Of a stretch of 64,000 bases of DNA, positions 7,593-17,800 are shown piece by piece. The notes below the pieces were generated by a model. The model did no database searches, was not told the origin of the DNA, and saw only the letters and a list, made by a program, of their open reading frames with translations. Position 1 is the stretch's first letter; every line of letters begins with the position of its first letter. Origin of the DNA: Anaerolentibacter hominis (GTDB taxonomy: Bacteria > Bacillota > Clostridia > Lachnospirales > Lachnospiraceae); the NCBI RefSeq assembly GCF_032380675.1, contig NZ_JAWDIX010000004.1, positions 1-64,000 on the forward strand, written 5' to 3'. The position numbers and the translations under genes were made by a program.

Positions 7593-9269
7593 ATGGGTAA
7601 GAAATATTCAATTGGAGTGGACTATGGAACACTTTCGGGCAGGGCGGTACTGGTGGATGTTTCCAATGGGGAAGTGATTGCCCAGGCAACAAAAGAATAT
7701 ACACATGGAGCGATGGAAGAGTTCCTTCCGGACGGTACCAGACTGGAGCCGGACTGGGCGCTGCAGGACCCGAAGGATTATATTCTGGTACTGGAAGAGA
7801 CGATACCGGCTGTGCTGAAGCAGACCGGGGTAAAGGCGGAGGATGTGATCGGCATTGCCATAGATTTCACGGCCTGCACTATGCTTCCGGTGGATCAGGA
7901 AGGTACGCCTCTGTGCATGAAGGAGGGGCTTGAGAAGGTTCCTCATGTCTGGATCAAATTATGGAAGCATCACGCCGCCCAGTATGAGGCAAACAAATTG
8001 AACCGGATTGCCACAGAGCGGGGAGAAGACTTCCTGGTGCGGTACGGCGGCAAGATCTCTTCAGAATGGATGATTCCGAAAATCATGCAGATTCTGGATG
8101 AAGCGCCGGAAATCTATGAGATGGCGGACCGGTTTATGGAGGCTACCGACTGGGTAACCATGCAGATGACGGGAAAAGAAGTAAGGAACAGCTGTACAGC
8201 CGGGTACAAGGCTATCTGGCACAAGCAGAAGGGATATCCGTCTAAGGATTTCTTTAAGGCGCTGGACCCAAGGCTTGAAAATGTAGTGGAAGACAAACTG
8301 AGCACCGATATTCATTCCCTGGGTGAAAAAGCAGGGGAACTGACGGAAGCAATGGCTGAGAGAATCGGGCTTCTGCCTGGAACAGCGGTGGGCGTAGCCA
8401 ATGTAGATGCCCATGTATCCGTGCCCGCGGTGGGAATTACCGAGCCAGGCAAGTATTTGATGATTATGGGGACATCTACCTGCTGTATTCTCCTTGGAAC
8501 CGAGGAAAAGATGGTTCCGGGTATGTGCGGCGTGGTCGAGGACGGTGTGATGCCGGGATTTTATGGCTATGAGGCGGGCCAGTCCTGTGTGGGCGATCAC
8601 TTTGACTGGTTTGTGAAAAACTGTGTGCCGAAGGCCTACTATGAGGAAGCACAACAAAAGGGGATGAATATTCATCAGCTTCTCACCGAGAAGGCTTCCA
8701 AATTGAAAATAGGGGAGAGCGGCCTTCTGGCACTGGACTGGTGGAATGGAAACCGCTCCTGTTTGGTGGATGTGGATTTGACCGGAATGATGCTAGGCAT
8801 GACGCTGACCACCAAACCGGAGGAGATGTACCGGGCTTTAATTGAGGCCACAGCCTATGGACAGAATATGATTATTGAGACCTTTGAACAGTCGGGGGTA
8901 CCGATTGACGAACTCTATGCCTGCGGCGGAATTTCCAAGAAAAATCCGATGATGATGCAGATCTACGCGGATGTAACCGGCAAGGAGATCTTTATCGGAG
9001 CTTCGGATCAGACTCCGGCCCTGGGTTCTGCCATGTTCGGAGCGGTGGCGGCCGGAAAAGAAAAGGGCGGGTACGATTCTATCTTTGACGCGGCTAAGGT
9101 GATGGGCCATGTGGAAGAAAAGACTTACAGGCCTATTCCGGAAAATGTTGAGGCTTACAAGGCGCTGTATCAGGAGTTTAAACTTCTCCACGATTATTTC
9201 GGGCGGGGAGGCAACGATGTGATGAAGCGGCTTAAGAAGATCAAAGCGGACGCCCGCAGGGAGGCATAA
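7593..9269 (+). CDS. araB: ribulokinase
   Basis: Phosphorylates L-ribulose to L-ribulose 5-phosphate with ATP in the cytoplasm. The 558-residue product has FGGY-kinase features: N-terminal phosphate loop SIGVDYGTLSGRAV, a central GTAVGVANVDAHVSVPAVG stretch with the catalytic Asp, the ATP-site MGTSTC, and the C-terminal ACGGISKKNPMMMQIYADVTG segment typical of AraB. Length equals that of known AraB (about 560). The start at 7593 rather than 7584 places AAGGAG (7577-7582) 10 nt upstream instead of 1 nt. It follows araR and precedes araD by 8 bp, so translation is likely coupled. Substrate is inferred from both neighbours and from closeness to the L-ribulokinase subgroup. Confidence 0.95.
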   Translation: MGKKYSIGVDYGTLSGRAVLVDVSNGEVIAQATKEYTHGAMEEFLPDGTRLEPDWALQDPKDYILVLEETIPAVLKQTGVKAEDVIGIAIDFTACTMLPVDQEGTPLCMKEGLEKVPHVWIKLWKHHAAQYEANKLNRIATERGEDFLVRYGGKISSEWMIPKIMQILDEAPEIYEMADRFMEATDWVTMQMTGKEVRNSCTAGYKAIWHKQKGYPSKDFFKALDPRLENVVEDKLSTDIHSLGEKAGELTEAMAERIGLLPGTAVGVANVDAHVSVPAVGITEPGKYLMIMGTSTCCILLGTEEKMVPGMCGVVEDGVMPGFYGYEAGQSCVGDHFDWFVKNCVPKAYYEEAQQKGMNIHQLLTEKASKLKIGESGLLALDWWNGNRSCLVDVDLTGMMLGMTLTTKPEEMYRALIEATAYGQNMIIETFEQSGVPIDELYACGGISKKNPMMMQIYADVTGKEIFIGASDQTPALGSAMFGAVAAGKEKGGYDSIFDAAKVMGHVEEKTYRPIPENVEAYKALYQEFKLLHDYFGRGGNDVMKRLKKIKADARREA

Positions 9270-9277
9270 GAGCAGTT

Positions 9278-9967
9278 ATGTTAGAAGAGTTAAAGCAGAT
9301 TGTATATGAAGCGAATATGGAGCTGCCCCGGAGGGGGCTTGTGACCTACACCTGGGGAAATGTAAGCCAGATTGACCGGGAGACCGGATACTTTGTCATT
9401 AAACCCAGCGGTGTGGACTATGATAAAATGACCCCTGAGGATATGGTGGTCATGGATTTAAACGGCAATAAGATAGAAGGACTCCTCAATCCTTCCTCCG
9501 ACACGCTGACGCACGTGGAACTTTATAAGGCGTTTGCGGATATCGGGGGTATTGTACATACCCATTCCCCCTGGGCAACATCGTGGGCCCAGGCGGGAAA
9601 GAGTATTCCATGCTATGGAACGACCCATGCGGATTATTTTTATGGGGAGATTCCCTGCGCAAGGAATCTGACCGGGGAAGAAATAGAAGAAGGATATGAG
9701 AAAAATACTGGTGTTGTTATCGTAGAAACCTTTGCCGGGAATAACCCGGTGTACTGTCCGGGGGTGTTGTGCAAAAACCACGGCCCCTTTACCTGGGGGA
9801 AGGATGCGGCAGAAGCGGTACACAACGCGGTTGTCCTGGAAGAGGTGGCCAAGATGGCAGGCAGGACTGAGATGTTAAACCGGCAGGTGCAGGAGGCTCC
9901 GCAGAATATTCAAAATAAGCATTTTTTCAGAAAACACGGCGCCAATGCCTATTACGGACAGAATTAG
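9278..9967 (+). CDS. araD: L-ribulose-5-phosphate 4-epimerase
   Basis: Converts L-ribulose 5-phosphate to D-xylulose 5-phosphate, which enters the pentose phosphate pathway. The 229-residue protein is a class II aldolase-fold enzyme. Zinc ligands His94, His96 (VHTHS) and His168 (KNHG) match H95, H97 and H171 of E. coli AraD, and Asp119 (THADYFYG) matches the catalytic Asp120. The substrate phosphate site GNVS and KPSGVDYD are present. The full length matches the family. It is the last gene of araR-araB-araD; a hairpin near 10034-10074 may end the transcript. The product would feed the transketolase step (a split transketolase lies at 53-55 kb). Confidence 0.95.
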   Translation: MLEELKQIVYEANMELPRRGLVTYTWGNVSQIDRETGYFVIKPSGVDYDKMTPEDMVVMDLNGNKIEGLLNPSSDTLTHVELYKAFADIGGIVHTHSPWATSWAQAGKSIPCYGTTHADYFYGEIPCARNLTGEEIEEGYEKNTGVVIVETFAGNNPVYCPGVLCKNHGPFTWGKDAAEAVHNAVVLEEVAKMAGRTEMLNRQVQEAPQNIQNKHFFRKHGANAYYGQN

Positions 9968-10033
9968 ATAGCAGACGGCTGTATTCAGGGGAGAAGCAGG
10001 CGGATGTAAGCCATGCCAATATGGCGGCAATGA

Positions 10034-10074
10034 AGAGGGAGGAAGAGCGATGTCTTTTCCTCTCTTTTTCTTGC
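10034..10074 (+). terminator. possible terminator of the ara operon
   Basis: AAGAGGGAGG near 10034 can pair imperfectly with CCTCTCTTTTTC near 10061-10072, ending in a T-rich tract. The stem has mismatches, so confidence is limited. Confidence 0.4.
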
Positions 10075-10135
10075 TTTCATAGTCTGATTTGAGTAAACTA
10101 AAAGAAAACGCGGAGGAAAGGGCATAGAATGGGGG

Positions 10136-11875
10136 ATGAAGTTACAGATGAGAAAAGTACGAATTGGATTGATGTGCGCATTGCTTACCATTCTTGCCGG
10201 CAGCACGTTTGGTGCTCAGACTTCCCGGGCCCTTGAGGGAAATGGGCTGCTGTCTCCCTTTGAATCCCTGCTGGAGGAAGCAAAGCAGACCGGAGTGCTG
10301 TCGCTCACAGAGGATATTTTGATTGATGGAGTCCTCCGTGTACAGACGGCTTACGGGGATTACCCCGGAGGGATTACGATTGAGACAAATGGATATCAAA
10401 TCGTGGTGGGGCAGGACGCGGAGCTGGTGCTGGATGCCCAATATGCATCGGAAGAGCAGAGGATCAATATAGAAGGTGACTTAACCACAGAGGGTATTTT
10501 CCAGGTAAAACCCGGAGGCTATCTTCAACTTGCAGAAGTTTGCTTTCGGGGAAATGGTGAAGGTGTGGCGGTTGTACAGGAGGACGGGGGGATCTATCTT
10601 CATGGGGATTCTTTTCTGATGCGGGAGGGGCAAACGGACCCGGCAGCAGGTGAGGAAGCCGGTATTTTAGATCCGGTAAGAGAGCCGGTTCCCGCCCGCT
10701 ATGGCTGTCCGGTTGCCGGTGAGATGGCGCAGGAAAAGGATGACATAATATGGTTTCAACCGGGAGATTCTGCTGAGACATTGAAAGAAAAGCTGCCTCA
10801 GAGCATAGATATATGGGTTGTTAAGAATGGGGAAAGAATAAGGCAGAGCCTGACAGCAAAATTCCCGGTGGAGCAGTATGAAGAAGATCTGGCGGCGGGA
10901 AATGATTTTCAAATTGTACCCTTGCTATATAACGATGGGGGAGAGCAGATTCCTGTTTTTGTGCCCGGAGAGAACTTAAAGGGGGAAATAAGAGCTGCAC
11001 AGTGGCAGCTTTGCTATGCGGAAGGAGCCGCAGCTGTTCAGATAACAAGTTTTACTTTCCGCAGGGCGGCAAGCGGCTGGGGAGCGGTGACGATATTCTT
11101 TGACACGCCGGCGGGTGCCAGCCTGCTGAAGGTTCAATGTTCTTCTGACGGGGGTGAAACGTGGGAAGAGGAAATTATCCAGTCACCGGAGACTGCAAAA
11201 AGCTGGTTTACCGCGGTGCCGGACTTTCAGCCGAGATTATACCGGCTTGTGGTGGAGGGCGGCCCAAGCGAGGGCATCTCAGAGGCGGTTATGATACCGG
11301 AAGAGACGGTTGGGAACGTTGCAAAGCCGGATGAGAATGAAGATGCCGGAGGAAACAGAGGGGGAGGGACCGGAGTGATACCCCCGCAGAGAGAGCAGGA
11401 GGACACCAAAGAACAGGAACAGAAAGAGGATATTGCGATGCCGGCGCTGAAGGACCTTCCATGGAAGGATGGAACGGATGGCCAGGCAGTAACAGAGCAG
11501 GAGGATGAGATTTATAATACGCTGGAAAGTTCTGAACAGGCGGAGAAAGAGCAAAAAGCGATGCTGGATTCAGACAGGACTGTGCCAGATGTTCAGAGAA
11601 CAGACGGAACGGACAGCGGTGTGCCGGGACAGAAAGAGCAGGCCGGCAGCGCTGTCAAAGAGCCCGATGAAAATAGTGCAGAGCAGGCTGGACAGGAAGA
11701 AACTGCAGCCCGTGATACTGCGGTTCCCGGTGCGGCTGTCAATATACCGGCTGTTAATGCCGGAAACAGCCGGGCGGATGTTGCGGCAGGAGTCACAATT
11801 TGTATTCTCCTGACAGCGGGAGTGTTTACCCTTACCGGTCCGGTATGGAACCGATTTACAAGAGGAAATAAATAA
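10136..11875 (+). CDS. secreted, membrane-anchored protein of unknown function
   Basis: A 579-residue protein with an N-terminal signal peptide (RKVRIGLMCALLTILAG, then TFGAQT), an extracellular beta-rich region (about 35-215) that includes glycine-rich turns like 'TTEGIFQVKPGGYLQLAEV' (a small pectate-lyase-like repeat), and a middle Ig-like region (about 300-370, SSDGGETWEEE). Residues about 390-545 are low-complexity and rich in Glu, Gln and Asp. A C-terminal transmembrane helix (VTICILLTAGVFTLTG) and short basic tail follow. So a folded head is held away from the membrane by a charged stalk. No catalytic motif is seen. The two-component kinase gene converges on it, sharing the bidirectional terminator at 11941-11975. 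A role in the same envelope response is only suggested by position. GGGGG directly before the ATG serves as SD. Confidence 0.65.
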   Translation: MKLQMRKVRIGLMCALLTILAGSTFGAQTSRALEGNGLLSPFESLLEEAKQTGVLSLTEDILIDGVLRVQTAYGDYPGGITIETNGYQIVVGQDAELVLDAQYASEEQRINIEGDLTTEGIFQVKPGGYLQLAEVCFRGNGEGVAVVQEDGGIYLHGDSFLMREGQTDPAAGEEAGILDPVREPVPARYGCPVAGEMAQEKDDIIWFQPGDSAETLKEKLPQSIDIWVVKNGERIRQSLTAKFPVEQYEEDLAAGNDFQIVPLLYNDGGEQIPVFVPGENLKGEIRAAQWQLCYAEGAAAVQITSFTFRRAASGWGAVTIFFDTPAGASLLKVQCSSDGGETWEEEIIQSPETAKSWFTAVPDFQPRLYRLVVEGGPSEGISEAVMIPEETVGNVAKPDENEDAGGNRGGGTGVIPPQREQEDTKEQEQKEDIAMPALKDLPWKDGTDGQAVTEQEDEIYNTLESSEQAEKEQKAMLDSDRTVPDVQRTDGTDSGVPGQKEQAGSAVKEPDENSAEQAGQEETAARDTAVPGAAVNIPAVNAGNSRADVAAGVTICILLTAGVFTLTGPVWNRFTRGNK

Positions 11876-11940
11876 TATCAGAGATTCTGAGATACACAAA
11901 GGGGCTGTTGCAGAAAGATAAATCATACCCAGAAACTAGG

Positions 11941-11975
11941 AGGATGTTGCAAAATGTTTCATTTTGCAACATCCT
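11941..11975. terminator. bidirectional terminator
   Basis: A perfect 15-bp stem, AGGATGTTGCAAAAT (11941-11955) with ATTTTGCAACATCCT (11961-11975), loop GTTTC. T-rich flanks on both sides serve the plus-strand gene ending at 11875 and the minus-strand kinase ending at 11988. Confidence 0.8.
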
Positions 11976-11987
11976 CTTTGTTATCGT

Positions 11988-13973
11988 CTAAATATCTTCT
12001 GTATTCATTTGCATGAGCGGCAGCACTATGGTGAAGATCGTGCCGGTTCCGGGCTCCGAGGAGACAGATATCGTTCCGCTGTGCTCCAATACGGCAGACC
12101 GGGCAATGAATAAACCAAGGCCGCTGCCTCCGGCCCGTTTGCTGAAATGACGGTCGAAGATTTTCGGCAGGTCTTCCGGTGAAATACCGGGGCCCGTATC
12201 CGAGACGGTCAGGACAGCATTTTCTTCCTGACTGGACAACCGGAGGGATATGCTGCCGCCCTCTCCGATGAGACCTGCGGCATTGTAGACCAGATTTTCC
12301 AGCATATGGGTGAGCCGGCGCCTGTCTCCCCGGATATACAGCTCTTTCCGGGGAAGATAAAGGTGAAAGTCGGCACCGATTACCTCGATATCGGGCTTAT
12401 TTAAACGATGATATTCGGATAGGAAATCGTTCAGACAGACCGGTTCCGGACAAAACGGAGCTTCATCCGCTGCCGAAAAGGCCTGCAGTTCATAGATTTT
12501 ATCCTTCATATCTTCATATTTTTGTTCGATTACCTCCAGGTATTCCAACAGCTCATCATCCAGTTCCACTTCGTTAAAACGGATTGCCTGGATGTAGTTA
12601 TTTAATGTGGTCAGAGGGGCCTTCAGATCGTGGATGGATTCCGAGAGAAAATGTTTTCTCTCCTGAAGCTGAAGGGACAGATTTTCGGTTTGTTTCTCTA
12701 CTTCCTGCTGAAGATCTGCCGTAAGCACCCGATTTTCTGCTATGAGCCTTCTGGATTCCAGTGCCACGAGAAAGGCGTAGAATAAAATAAGAACCATCCC
12801 GCCGTACTCTTCCGGCCATCCGGTGCGGGTCGGCTCAAAATAATTAATACTAAGTGTTCCTGCTAACAGTAATGCGGAAAATATTGTACAGCCGCTTAGG
12901 ACTAGTCCCGAATACTGTAAGCCGCTCTTAGACCGTCCAAACCAGGCGCAGAGGAGCAGGTAAAGTGCGCAGAGAATCCGAATGATGGTCACAATCCAGG
13001 AATATACGGGCAAAAAGCCGGGAAGAACCGGCAGCAGCGGAGGGATTACAATGCTGATCAGGCACATGGACCAGACGGAAGGTCTTATCAGGCTGCGGTA
13101 CCATCGGCTGCGGGAAAAACCACACAGCTGTGTGCAGACGGATATTGCCGAGCCGAGCATCAGATAAAAGCTTACATCCTCCAGAGCGTAGAGGGAAGAT
13201 GTGAGCGGGGCTCCCAGTAGGCGGAAAAAGGGATACGCTGTGTGAATTGCAAAAAACAAAGCAAATATTCCCAGCCGGTATCCGGTGCGAAGATCCCGGT
13301 GAAACAGCCAGAACCCCAGACATAGGAACGCGATGGAAAGTGCTGTAAAGCAGCAGAAGCCATAAAAAAGAAGTCTTGTCCCTGTCATACGCTGGATCGT
13401 ATCAGACGTTCCAAGAGACGGAGGATAAAACATACCTCCGAAATAATGAGTGTGATTCGCCGTCTGCACCACGATTTCTGTCTCCTGACAGGCGGGAAAT
13501 GAAACGGTCAGATCCCGGACAAGGGGATGGTAGGGATCAAGTGTACCGGCTCCTGCCGCCTGTTCTCCGTTTATCCACACGGCAGAGGCGCACAAAAGCT
13601 CAGGAAAATATAGGCTCAGCACCTCTTCTTTCCCTGTATAGGATACGGTCAGCCGGTAGGTGGCCTCCCCGTAGGGGGACCCTGTGAGCCAGGTGAAATT
13701 GGAGTATTCCCCGATAAAAGTAACGGACCGGCCGGAGGCGGAGAATTGATCAGGAGGGACTAATCCAGGGCTGGCCTCCCAGCCGTCGATTAAAAACAAA
13801 GGAGAACGGATGTCCCCGTCTGTCACAACAAGGGTGCCGTTCTGGCCTCTGACGCCATCCCGGGTATATTTATTATCCAAGTGAAACAGAAGATTGAATA
13901 TCAGAATTGCCCCCAATAGAGAGCCAACGATTAGAATAACGGATCGTTTGTTGTTTCGGAAACTATGTTTCAT
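11988..13973 (-). CDS. 7TMR-DISM sensor histidine kinase
   Basis: A 661-residue membrane sensor kinase. One N-terminal helix (about 11-30), an extracellular domain (about 40-190) of the 7TMR-DISM_2 jelly-roll type, seven-helix region (about 200-405) and a coiled segment (410-440) precede HisKA with phosphorylation-site His448 (SESIHDLKAPL) and a HATPase_c domain with DTGPGIS and GLGLFIA glycine boxes. The start at 13973 (MKHSFRNN) is preferred over upstream starts, since it overlaps the end of the regulator gene by 11 bp, a usual coupling. Extracellular DISM domains in other bacteria are proposed to bind carbohydrate or lipid ligands; the ligand here is unknown. Partner: the OmpR regulator at 13963-14670. 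Probable target: the surface protein divergent from it. Confidence 0.88.
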   Translation of the reverse strand: MKHSFRNNKRSVILIVGSLLGAILIFNLLFHLDNKYTRDGVRGQNGTLVVTDGDIRSPLFLIDGWEASPGLVPPDQFSASGRSVTFIGEYSNFTWLTGSPYGEATYRLTVSYTGKEEVLSLYFPELLCASAVWINGEQAAGAGTLDPYHPLVRDLTVSFPACQETEIVVQTANHTHYFGGMFYPPSLGTSDTIQRMTGTRLLFYGFCCFTALSIAFLCLGFWLFHRDLRTGYRLGIFALFFAIHTAYPFFRLLGAPLTSSLYALEDVSFYLMLGSAISVCTQLCGFSRSRWYRSLIRPSVWSMCLISIVIPPLLPVLPGFLPVYSWIVTIIRILCALYLLLCAWFGRSKSGLQYSGLVLSGCTIFSALLLAGTLSINYFEPTRTGWPEEYGGMVLILFYAFLVALESRRLIAENRVLTADLQQEVEKQTENLSLQLQERKHFLSESIHDLKAPLTTLNNYIQAIRFNEVELDDELLEYLEVIEQKYEDMKDKIYELQAFSAADEAPFCPEPVCLNDFLSEYHRLNKPDIEVIGADFHLYLPRKELYIRGDRRRLTHMLENLVYNAAGLIGEGGSISLRLSSQEENAVLTVSDTGPGISPEDLPKIFDRHFSKRAGGSGLGLFIARSAVLEHSGTISVSSEPGTGTIFTIVLPLMQMNTEDI

Positions 13974-14670
13974 CGGGAGGCACCCCCTGACAATCCGGCG
14001 GTACAAACTGATAACCCCTGCCCCGCACAGTACAGATATAGCTGTGGGAAGGACAGAGGGCGTCGAGCCGCTGGCGGATGCGGGACATATGTACGTGCAT
14101 ATTGTGAATATTGTCTCCCAACGGCGCGTTCCAGATACGGTCGTATAGCTGGGCATAAGAAAATACTTGTCCCGGATGCCCGGCCAGGAAGACTAAAATT
14201 TTAAACTCCACTGCGGTCAGCCTGGCCTGTTCCTTCCCGTTGGTGACAATACACTGCCCAAGATCAATAGTAAGGCCGGGGAATTTCATGATTTTCGCCG
14301 GCTCCTCTCCGCGGCGGCGCCGGATGCGGATGCGGCAGCGCAGTTCCAGTTCAGGAAGGCTGTAAGGCTTGCAGATGTAATCGTCCCCGCCCACAAGCAG
14401 GCCGCGTATCCGGCTCTGCTCCTGTGTGAACGCGGACAGGAACAGGATAGGAAGATCGGTGTTCTCCCGGACCTCCCTGCACAGCTCGAACCCGCTGGCA
14501 TCCGGAAGATCCACATCCAGGATCAGGCAGTCCAGCGAGGTGTAAGCCAGAATTTCTCTGGCCTGTCCGGCGTTTTCTGCACAAAATACACGGTAGCCTT
14601 TATTTTCAAAGAAGTGCTTATTTACTTTAATAATGTCAGGATCGTCGTCCACCATTAATACCTGGTACAT
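13963..14670 (-). CDS. OmpR/PhoB-family response regulator
   Basis: A 235-residue regulator with a receiver domain (residues 1-115) holding acidic residues Asp8-Asp10, phospho-acceptor Asp52 (LILDVDLPD) and Lys101 (CKPYS), followed by a C-terminal winged helix (about 130-225, ending TVRGRGYQF). It is the first gene of the pair with the 7TMR-DISM kinase, transcribed toward the left. Its promoter faces the start of the 1,804-residue surface protein across 190 bp, and direct repeats CTCAAG-N5-CTCAAG at 14751-14767 in that gap are typical of OmpR-family binding. It most likely controls the divergent gene and perhaps itself. Confidence 0.93.
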   Translation of the reverse strand: MYQVLMVDDDPDIIKVNKHFFENKGYRVFCAENAGQAREILAYTSLDCLILDVDLPDASGFELCREVRENTDLPILFLSAFTQEQSRIRGLLVGGDDYICKPYSLPELELRCRIRIRRRRGEEPAKIMKFPGLTIDLGQCIVTNGKEQARLTAVEFKILVFLAGHPGQVFSYAQLYDRIWNAPLGDNIHNMHVHMSRIRQRLDALCPSHSYICTVRGRGYQFVPPDCQGVPPDET

Positions 14671-14750
14671 TGCATCATTATCCCCTCGGCCATTTTTATT
14701 TAGTATATCATAATGAGCCGTCCTTTGCCGATGGAAAAGGGTGGCGATTT

Positions 14751-14810
14751 CTCAAGATTTCCTCAAGTTTAGCCGGATATCAAGCGTAACCCGGCTTTGT
14801 TTTCTATAAT
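14751..14810 (+). promoter_or_regulatory. OmpR-type direct repeats and -10 box upstream of LysM surface protein
   Basis: CTCAAG at 14751-14756 and 14762-14767 (11-bp period, same face of the helix) lie upstream of a perfect TATAAT at 14805-14810. No good -35 is seen 17 bp before the -10, which suits a promoter that needs an activator. A nearby inverted repeat, AGCCGG (14771) and CCGGCT (14791), may add a further site. Confidence 0.5.
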
Positions 14811-14858
14811 GAAGATAGATGAAACCGCATGTTGGATACCGGACGGGAGGAGATTTTT

Positions 14859-17800
14859 ATGAAAAAATGGAAGAGAATCACGGCATGGATCATGGTAGTG
14901 CTGATGGTGCTGCAAATCTGTCCGCCTGCAGAGGCGGCGGCCGAAGAAGCGGCTCCGGAAGCAGCAGAACAACAAGATCAGCAGGATAATACACAGCCGC
15001 ACGTTATACTGGGCTTTGACGCAGACGACGGGATCAATCCGCTTTTTTCCTATGAAGTAAAATGGGGTACCCCCCTGGAAGAACTTCCGCTGCCTTCCGA
15101 ACTTACAGGAAGGACGGATCAGGGGGAGATTGCTGTGCCGGTCACCTGGAAGTGTATGGACGATGGATTTGGAGGCAGTGTCTATGACGCGCAGCCGGAA
15201 AATGACAGTGCGGTCTATACCTTCGAACCGGTGCTTGAGGCCGGCTGGCAATATCAGGGTATACTTCCCTATGTAACTGTTTCCTTTACCGGCGGTTCGG
15301 ATGTGAACCCGGGTGTCCGGGGTACAGAACAGTATGAGGCGAAGCTGAACGAAACATACTATTCCACCTTAGTGGAAGCATTTGACGCGGCAGAGCAGAT
15401 TACCGATGGCTCGGAAATTGTGATTGAAGTTCTGCGGGATATTTCTCTGGAGTCATATATTAGTTTTTATATTGACAACCGGGGAGATCCCATTACCTAT
15501 AATATACGGCTGAAAAGTACGGAGGGGAGCCGGTTTCAGATTACGGCGGCCAAGACCATGCAGGGAATTCTGCAGTTTTATGTAAATGCGGGAGCAGTTA
15601 TCCATGCTAAAATTGAAAATCTGGTGCTGGACGGAGGGGCAGTGTGGAACGAGAATAATCCCCTAGAGAGTACCGGGATTAAGAATACTGGTCCGATTCT
15701 TAATGTGGGATATGGAAGTGAGGTAGTACTTGATAATGTAGTTATACAGAATAATGTAAATACAAAAAATCTGGGTACTCTGGATGCCGGGGGAATTCAG
15801 GTAGCCACCATATCAGGGCTGACTTTGTGCGGGGATACACAGATCCGGCATAATTATAGTCCGTCTGTGGGAGGAATCAATTATAGCAATGGCAGCTATG
15901 CTTCTACAACATCTTATTCCGGGCTTTATGTAGATGGAAATATAAGGGTGACGGATAATTATTCGGAGGATGGGCCTGCTAATCTGGCTCTGAATGGTCG
16001 GGACCAGGCTTCCTACGTGCAGATCCGGAATAGCTTCAGCGGTAATATCGGAATTTGCTGGACTGGGGCTCCCTCTGCTTCCGCGGGCAGTGCCAAAATC
16101 TTGGCAAAGAGAGAAGACAATGCACCTCTGACGGATGAAGTGATACAGGGATTCAGCCTGGATAATCCAGCCTTCCTGACCCAGGACGGCAGAAAAATGG
16201 TGTTGGCTTTGAATGGACAGGGCAATCTTGTGTTAAAACAGCAGATCCAAGGGACAATTTCCATGGAGCCGGGACCATTTGCCTATGGGGAGGACTGGAG
16301 CGCACCGGTAAAGACGGTAGAACCTTCTATGAATTACTATACTAAGATTTACTATGCGGGACGGAACGCGACTATTTATGAGCAGAGCACGGTGAAGCCG
16401 GTCAACGCCGGTGAGTATAAAGCAATGCTTCAGTTTACCACAGATGCTTTCAGCTGGGAGGAAGAAAGCATTGTAGAAATTGATTTTGAAATATTACCCC
16501 GGACGGCAGAACTGGTCTGGGGCAATGCGGAGTCCAGGGTCTACGACGGCAGGCCTTCTGCGGTTACGGCTGATGTGGCTTCGGATTCTCTGCTGGGCAG
16601 TGACCGGTGCGGCGTATCTGTGTCCGGCGGAACTGAGACGGCAGCAGGGACTCATACGGCCAGAGCAGTATCCCTTGACAATTCTAACTATAAGCTTCCG
16701 GATCAGACAGAGATCACTTATACCATACAAAAGGCACCGGCTGTATTTACAATTTCTGATCAGGATCAGGTCTATACCGGGACTGCCAAGACGGTCCGGG
16801 CAGAGGGCACTGCGGAAGATCAAACTCTGACGCTGAACACAGGAAGCGATTTTGAGGTAGTCTATGAAAAAGATAATCAGCGGACTGCATCGCCTGTGGA
16901 AGCAGGAACTTACAAGGTGATCATAAAACTTCTGAATCAGAATTTCCGCTTTGATACGGATATTACCGGAGAAATCAGAGAAAAAGAAGCAGGAATGTTC
17001 ACAATAGTCTACGCGGATGTGCCGGAGAACGCCGCAGAATGTGCGCAGCCGGAACAGAACGGCTGGTACAGCGATCATATTGAAGTAACTGCCCAGGAGG
17101 GGTGGTCGGTAAGCAAGACAATCGGAGGTGTTTTTGGAGAGACAGTGAGATTTGGTCCCGATGAGTGTGAACAGGGGAGCAGCCGGGAAATTACGATCTA
17201 TATGAAGAATACGGAGACAGGAAGCATCTCACCCTATATTATTGTTTATCAGATGGATTCTGTGGCCCCGGAGATTATGTCGGTAAATTACCGGGAGACC
17301 AATACTGGTTTTCTTGCCAGGATAGTCAATACACTTTCCGGGGGACTGTTCTTTCACAGGGCAATCGAAGTCACGGTACAGGTGGAGGATTCGTCCTCCG
17401 GACCTGATTATATCAGCTGGAAACTGTCTAAGGGGGAACAGTCCTCCCGCGCTTCGGCAGAGTCTGGAACCGCGGTATTTGAACTTCCGCTTGGGACGGA
17501 GGATACTTTGGAAATAACGGCTGTGGATAAGGCGGGAAATAGTTCCCTGCCGGAGCGCACAGGCTCAATCCTTCTGGAGGAAACCAGACCGGTAATAAGC
17601 TGGACCGGAAATATGGCCATGGCAGAACCAGAGAATTGGTTACAGGGGGAGCGTATTCGTATTCAGGCAGCCGACCCTGCAGGCCATGAACAGTCCGCAT
17701 CCGGGCTGGCACGGGTGACGGTTGATACGAAACGCTTTAACGGGACAGACTATATCAGAGATGAAGAGCTGAGCAGAAGCTATACACCTGGCAGTGAACA

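Noticed and set aside
8061..8675. Minus-strand frame of 204 codons inside araB
   Set aside because: Antisense shadow of a strong gene; product has no recognisable domain.
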